Origin: Luscinia megarhynchos
Taxonomy: Eukaryota; Chordata; Aves; Passeriformes; Turdidae
Reading direction: 5' to 3'
DNA: 64,000 nucleotides
NCBI GenBank assembly: GCA_034336665.1
Contig: JAPFBE010000002.1
Span: 77,069,405-77,133,404, forward strand
Positions 60,301-64,000 of this stretch are shown piece by piece. The notes below the pieces were generated by a model. It worked only from the letters and a program-made list of their open reading frames with translations. It searched no databases and had not been told where the DNA came from. The translations under genes and the position numbers were made by a program. Each line of letters opens with the position of its first letter. Positions within the stretch are counted from its first letter, which is position 1.

Positions 60301-61136
60301 AAGCTCAGTGACACTGTAGGATTGATTGCATGTCATTAGAAATTTATTTGCAGGCCACCTTCTGCCACTTTAAGCATCATTCATTTAATTTACACATGGT
60401 TTCTGTGCAGAAAAACAGATGATCAGCCAACAGGCTGGAATTTTGGCTGAACTAGGTGATCTCACTGATTTTTATGAAGCCTCCTTTTTTCTTAGGAATG
60501 TAAAACATCTGAAAGCATATAGACTATCAAAATTTGTCACTCTTAGAAACACAGGTAGTGGGAGAGGGGGGAAAGTTAGGAAATTAAAGAGCTAAGACTT
60601 CTGAATCTGAAAGCAGGTTTTCAAACAAATATAGCTTTCACCTTAAAGGTAAATAGAATTACATAAAAAGTAAGATCAATGAAGCTGATTATGGTAATAT
60701 ATTTGTTAATTTTTGTGTTTTCAAAGCACAGAAATTTTAAAAGTTTAAAAATGCCTCCAAATGTGGCCAACACAATAATCATGTGGACATATTTTTCTAT
60801 AGCAGGAATCCTGTTTCTAGCAGAAATACATCCCAATGGTCTCAAAAGCTACCTAGTATGTAGCCTAATTTTATATTATGTTTACACAGAAGATTTTCCC
60901 ACACTTGGGGTCTGGAATGCGAATCAGTAGATGTTTTTTGCTACCATATTAAGAATATGAGGATTATTTCATCACAAATATTAAGAAAGCACGCATGGAT
61001 ATCCTTCACTTTCATCATTAACTTCTATTGATTTCTCCCCAAAACCAAAGAATAAAAATAATGATAATACAAACTGCATTGATCTCATGAATGGTTTTGT
61101 AGTGGACAATGATGCATGAACAACTCAAACACTGAA
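57346..61136. other. Region between NECAB1 and C8orf88 coding parts
   Basis: AT-rich sequence that probably includes the 3' UTR of C8orf88 on the - strand. Several TTTATT hexamers (AATAAA on the - strand, for example near 59.55 and 60.34 kb) could be its poly(A) signal, but none stands out. A 154-codon open frame at 59001-59465 (+) and a 67-codon frame at 59951-60154 (-) have no recognisable domain. Confidence 0.6.
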
Positions 61137-61217
61137 TTAAGACTTGTACCAAGCTGTAAATTTACCAAGACAATTCTCTATTATTTTGAAAACATGGAAA
61201 CATATCTGATCTTTTTC
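61137..61217 (-). CDS. C8orf88: C8orf88 candidate last coding exon
   Basis: On the - strand a good acceptor (TTGTTTTCAG) is followed in phase 0 by E-K-D-Q-I-C-F-H-V-F-K and 15 more codons, ending TAA at 61137-61139. The human protein continues E-N-N-Q-S-F-K and stops, so only E-x-x-Q matches. The intron to the preceding exon would be 219 bases. The position and phase fit, but the alignment is too short to be sure; the true last exon may be elsewhere at lower coordinates. Confidence 0.35.
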   Translation of the reverse strand, partial: EKDQICFHVFKIIENCLGKFTAWYKS

Positions 61218-61391
61218 CTGAAAACAAATTAAAACCCTTTCCCTTTACATGGTACTACCTGGGGTAAGATGTCAAACACCAGCTGGGAAAGTTACAAAAG
61301 TTGTGATGAACTGCACAATGTGTCCTTTGAAGGTTTTACCAATTTGACAGGCCAGTTTGAAGGAAAATGTTTCCTATCAAATGGCTTATCA

Positions 61392-62530
<1,139 letters not shown>

Positions 62531-62532
62531 CT

Positions 62533-63345
62533 GTTAAGGCCTTTGACACAATCCCCCACAACATCTTTCTCTCTAAACTGGAGAGATGTGGATTAGATCA
62601 GGGGCTGGAAGAGGAACTGGTTGGACAGCTGCATCTGATCTCATATTGGAACAAGTCCAGAGAACAGTCCCTGAGTTGATCACAGGGCTGGTACACCTCT
62701 CCTATGAAGACAGGGTTAGATATTTGGGGATGTTCAGCCTGGAGAAGAGAAGGCTCTGGGGGGACTTTGGGGCAGCCTTCCAGTACCTAATGGGGGCCTA
62801 CATGAAGGCTAGAGAGGGACTTTTCAGAGGCATGTAGTGATAGGAAAAGGGGGAATGGTCTTAAGCTGAGGGATAGAAGGTTTAGGTTAGACAGCAGAAT
62901 GAAAGTCTTTACTGTGAGGATGGTGAAGCACTGGAAAAGTTATGGATGCCTCATCACTAGGGGTGTTCAACATCACACTGGGTGGGGCTTTGAGTAACAT
63001 GGTCTAGTGGCAGGTGTCCCCACCCATGACAGGGGTTAGAACTTGATCATCTTTTAGTCCCCTACAACCCAAACCATCCAATGATCCACAGCAGTGGTCA
63101 TGTCTGGATGTCGTTCAGTGACTGACGAGTGGTATCCCTCAGGGTTTCACATTTGGATCAGTACTGCTGAGTATGTTCATTAATGACAGACAGTGGGATC
63201 AGCTGCACCCTCAGCAAATTTGCAGGAACAGCAAGCTGAGTGGTGTGGTTGACACACCTGAAGGACAGGATACCATCCAGAGAGACCTGGAAAAACTCAT
63301 GGAGTGGGCTCATGGGAACCCCATGCTGCACTTAAGAACTGCTGA
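62533..63345 (+). mobile_element. CR1 LINE ORF2 fragment, split by a younger CR1
   Basis: The outer element is sense CR1 reverse transcriptase. The left part, 62533-62645, has A-F-D-T-I-P-H-N-I (consensus-like A-F-D-T-V-x-H-x-I), then S-K-L-E-R. The right part, about 63083-63345, has 'gacagtgggatcagctgcac', CCCTCAGCAAATTTGCAGGA and the 'gagtgggctcatgggaaccc' block, which follows in the same element. A different CR1 3' end separates the two parts. Many frame breaks; inactive. Confidence 0.88.
62646..63082 (+). mobile_element. CR1 LINE 3' end nested in the older CR1
   Basis: A sense CR1 3' region, beginning at about TTGGAACAAGTCCAGAGAAC, with 'ggtacacctctcctatgaag', TGTTCAGCCTGGAGAAGAGA and GGGGCTTTGAGTAACATGGT, and ending AACCCAAACCATCCAATGATCC with a worn octamer tail. 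It interrupts the reverse transcriptase region of the outer CR1. Boundaries are within about 10 bases. Confidence 0.85.
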
Positions 63346-64000
63346 GACAGATAATTGAAAGCATAGTACCACTGAGAAGATATCAAATGGAAATTATCTG
63401 GAACTTAAAGTACAGCTGAACATAAACAGCGCTCTAGAAGAAATTTTACTGTGCAAGGAAAAAAAAAAGAAGAAAACAAAAGACTTATTTGTAAGCAGTA
63501 GTTGAATAGTAGGATCTCTAAAGTCATGTAACTCTGAAAGAAAAGATTACAACAATCAGCAAACAAACAAAAGCTCTTTGAAAGTAAGTGTGAGAAAAAG
63601 TTTGACAGTGTGGAGAATTGTGAAGTAGACTCAGGGAGGCATCACAGAGCAATTAACCATTGAAAATGACCCAAAGTGATGGCTTATACAAGAGACCAGG
63701 ATCTGATGAGAAGCTGTTTAAGATCTTGTTGAATAAAACAATCTTCACCCACCACAAGCAGAATTGATGAGAAAGGATCAGAAAGACACCAAACAGACAG
63801 AACTTGACAAGTCTGTCATGTAACTAGACCAGAACTCTCTTCTATTTATCAAGACCAAAACTAGAAGAAATGAACCTGAGCTTGAAAGAAGATACATGGA
63901 GGACCTATTTTCAAGTCAGTAACACACGACAGAACAGAACTAATGCTCAAGAACCTGAGAGATGGCAACCTCAGACTAACAAAAATATGAAAGCCTCATT
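63346..64000. other. Right edge, unannotated
   Basis: A- and G-rich sequence with a short A/G run at about 63459-63475. No exon, repeat family or RNA gene was recognised. It may be within the C8orf88 gene on the - strand. Confidence 0.55.

Overview
The window looks like avian nuclear DNA, probably from a songbird. The evidence is compact vertebrate introns with GT-AG borders, many 3' fragments of CR1 LINEs, class II-type solo LTRs and long pure microsatellites. The bird assignment is inferred from repeat content and gene size, not from any species-specific marker.

The window is filled almost entirely by one gene, NECAB1 (neuronal N-terminal EF-hand calcium-binding protein 1), on the + strand. 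I assembled it by hand as 13 exons from the ATG at 3215 to the TAG at 55758-55760. Every junction is GT-AG and the phases agree throughout. The coding sequence is 993 nt, giving 330 residues. Regions in order: 1-2420 intergenic; 2421-2840 a pure pentanucleotide array; 2841-3214 a GC-rich promoter/5' UTR; 3215-55760 the gene, about 52.5 kb; about 55761-55975 the short 3' UTR form with AATAAA at 55947; 56.0-64 kb the downstream region.

Downstream, on the - strand, lies one clear coding exon of C8orf88 (61437-61543). It carries an eIF4E-binding motif (Y-x4-L-L). A weaker candidate last exon follows at 61137-61217. NECAB1 and C8orf88 are therefore tail to tail, as in mammals. The 5' exons of C8orf88 were not found and probably lie beyond 64000.

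Mobile and repeat DNA: two solo LTRs of one family (7833-8161 and 40286-40615), both antisense to NECAB1 and each with a perfect 6-bp target duplication; CR1 fragments at about 5.16, 16.7-17.1, 24.0, 34.8, 43.35-43.98, 56.7-57.3 and 62.5-63.3 kb; an (ATTCT)84 array just upstream of the promoter; a 193-nt pure pyrimidine tract in intron 1; and a (GATG)n(GATA)20 array in intron 4.

I found no CRISPR array, operon, tRNA, rRNA or complete viral gene, and nothing I would call a new biological system. The most notable observations are the LTR inserted 12 bp from the exon 6 donor, the ATTCT array beside the promoter, the G4/triplex-prone tract in early intron 1, and a perfect 13-bp hairpin just past the NECAB1 poly(A) signal.
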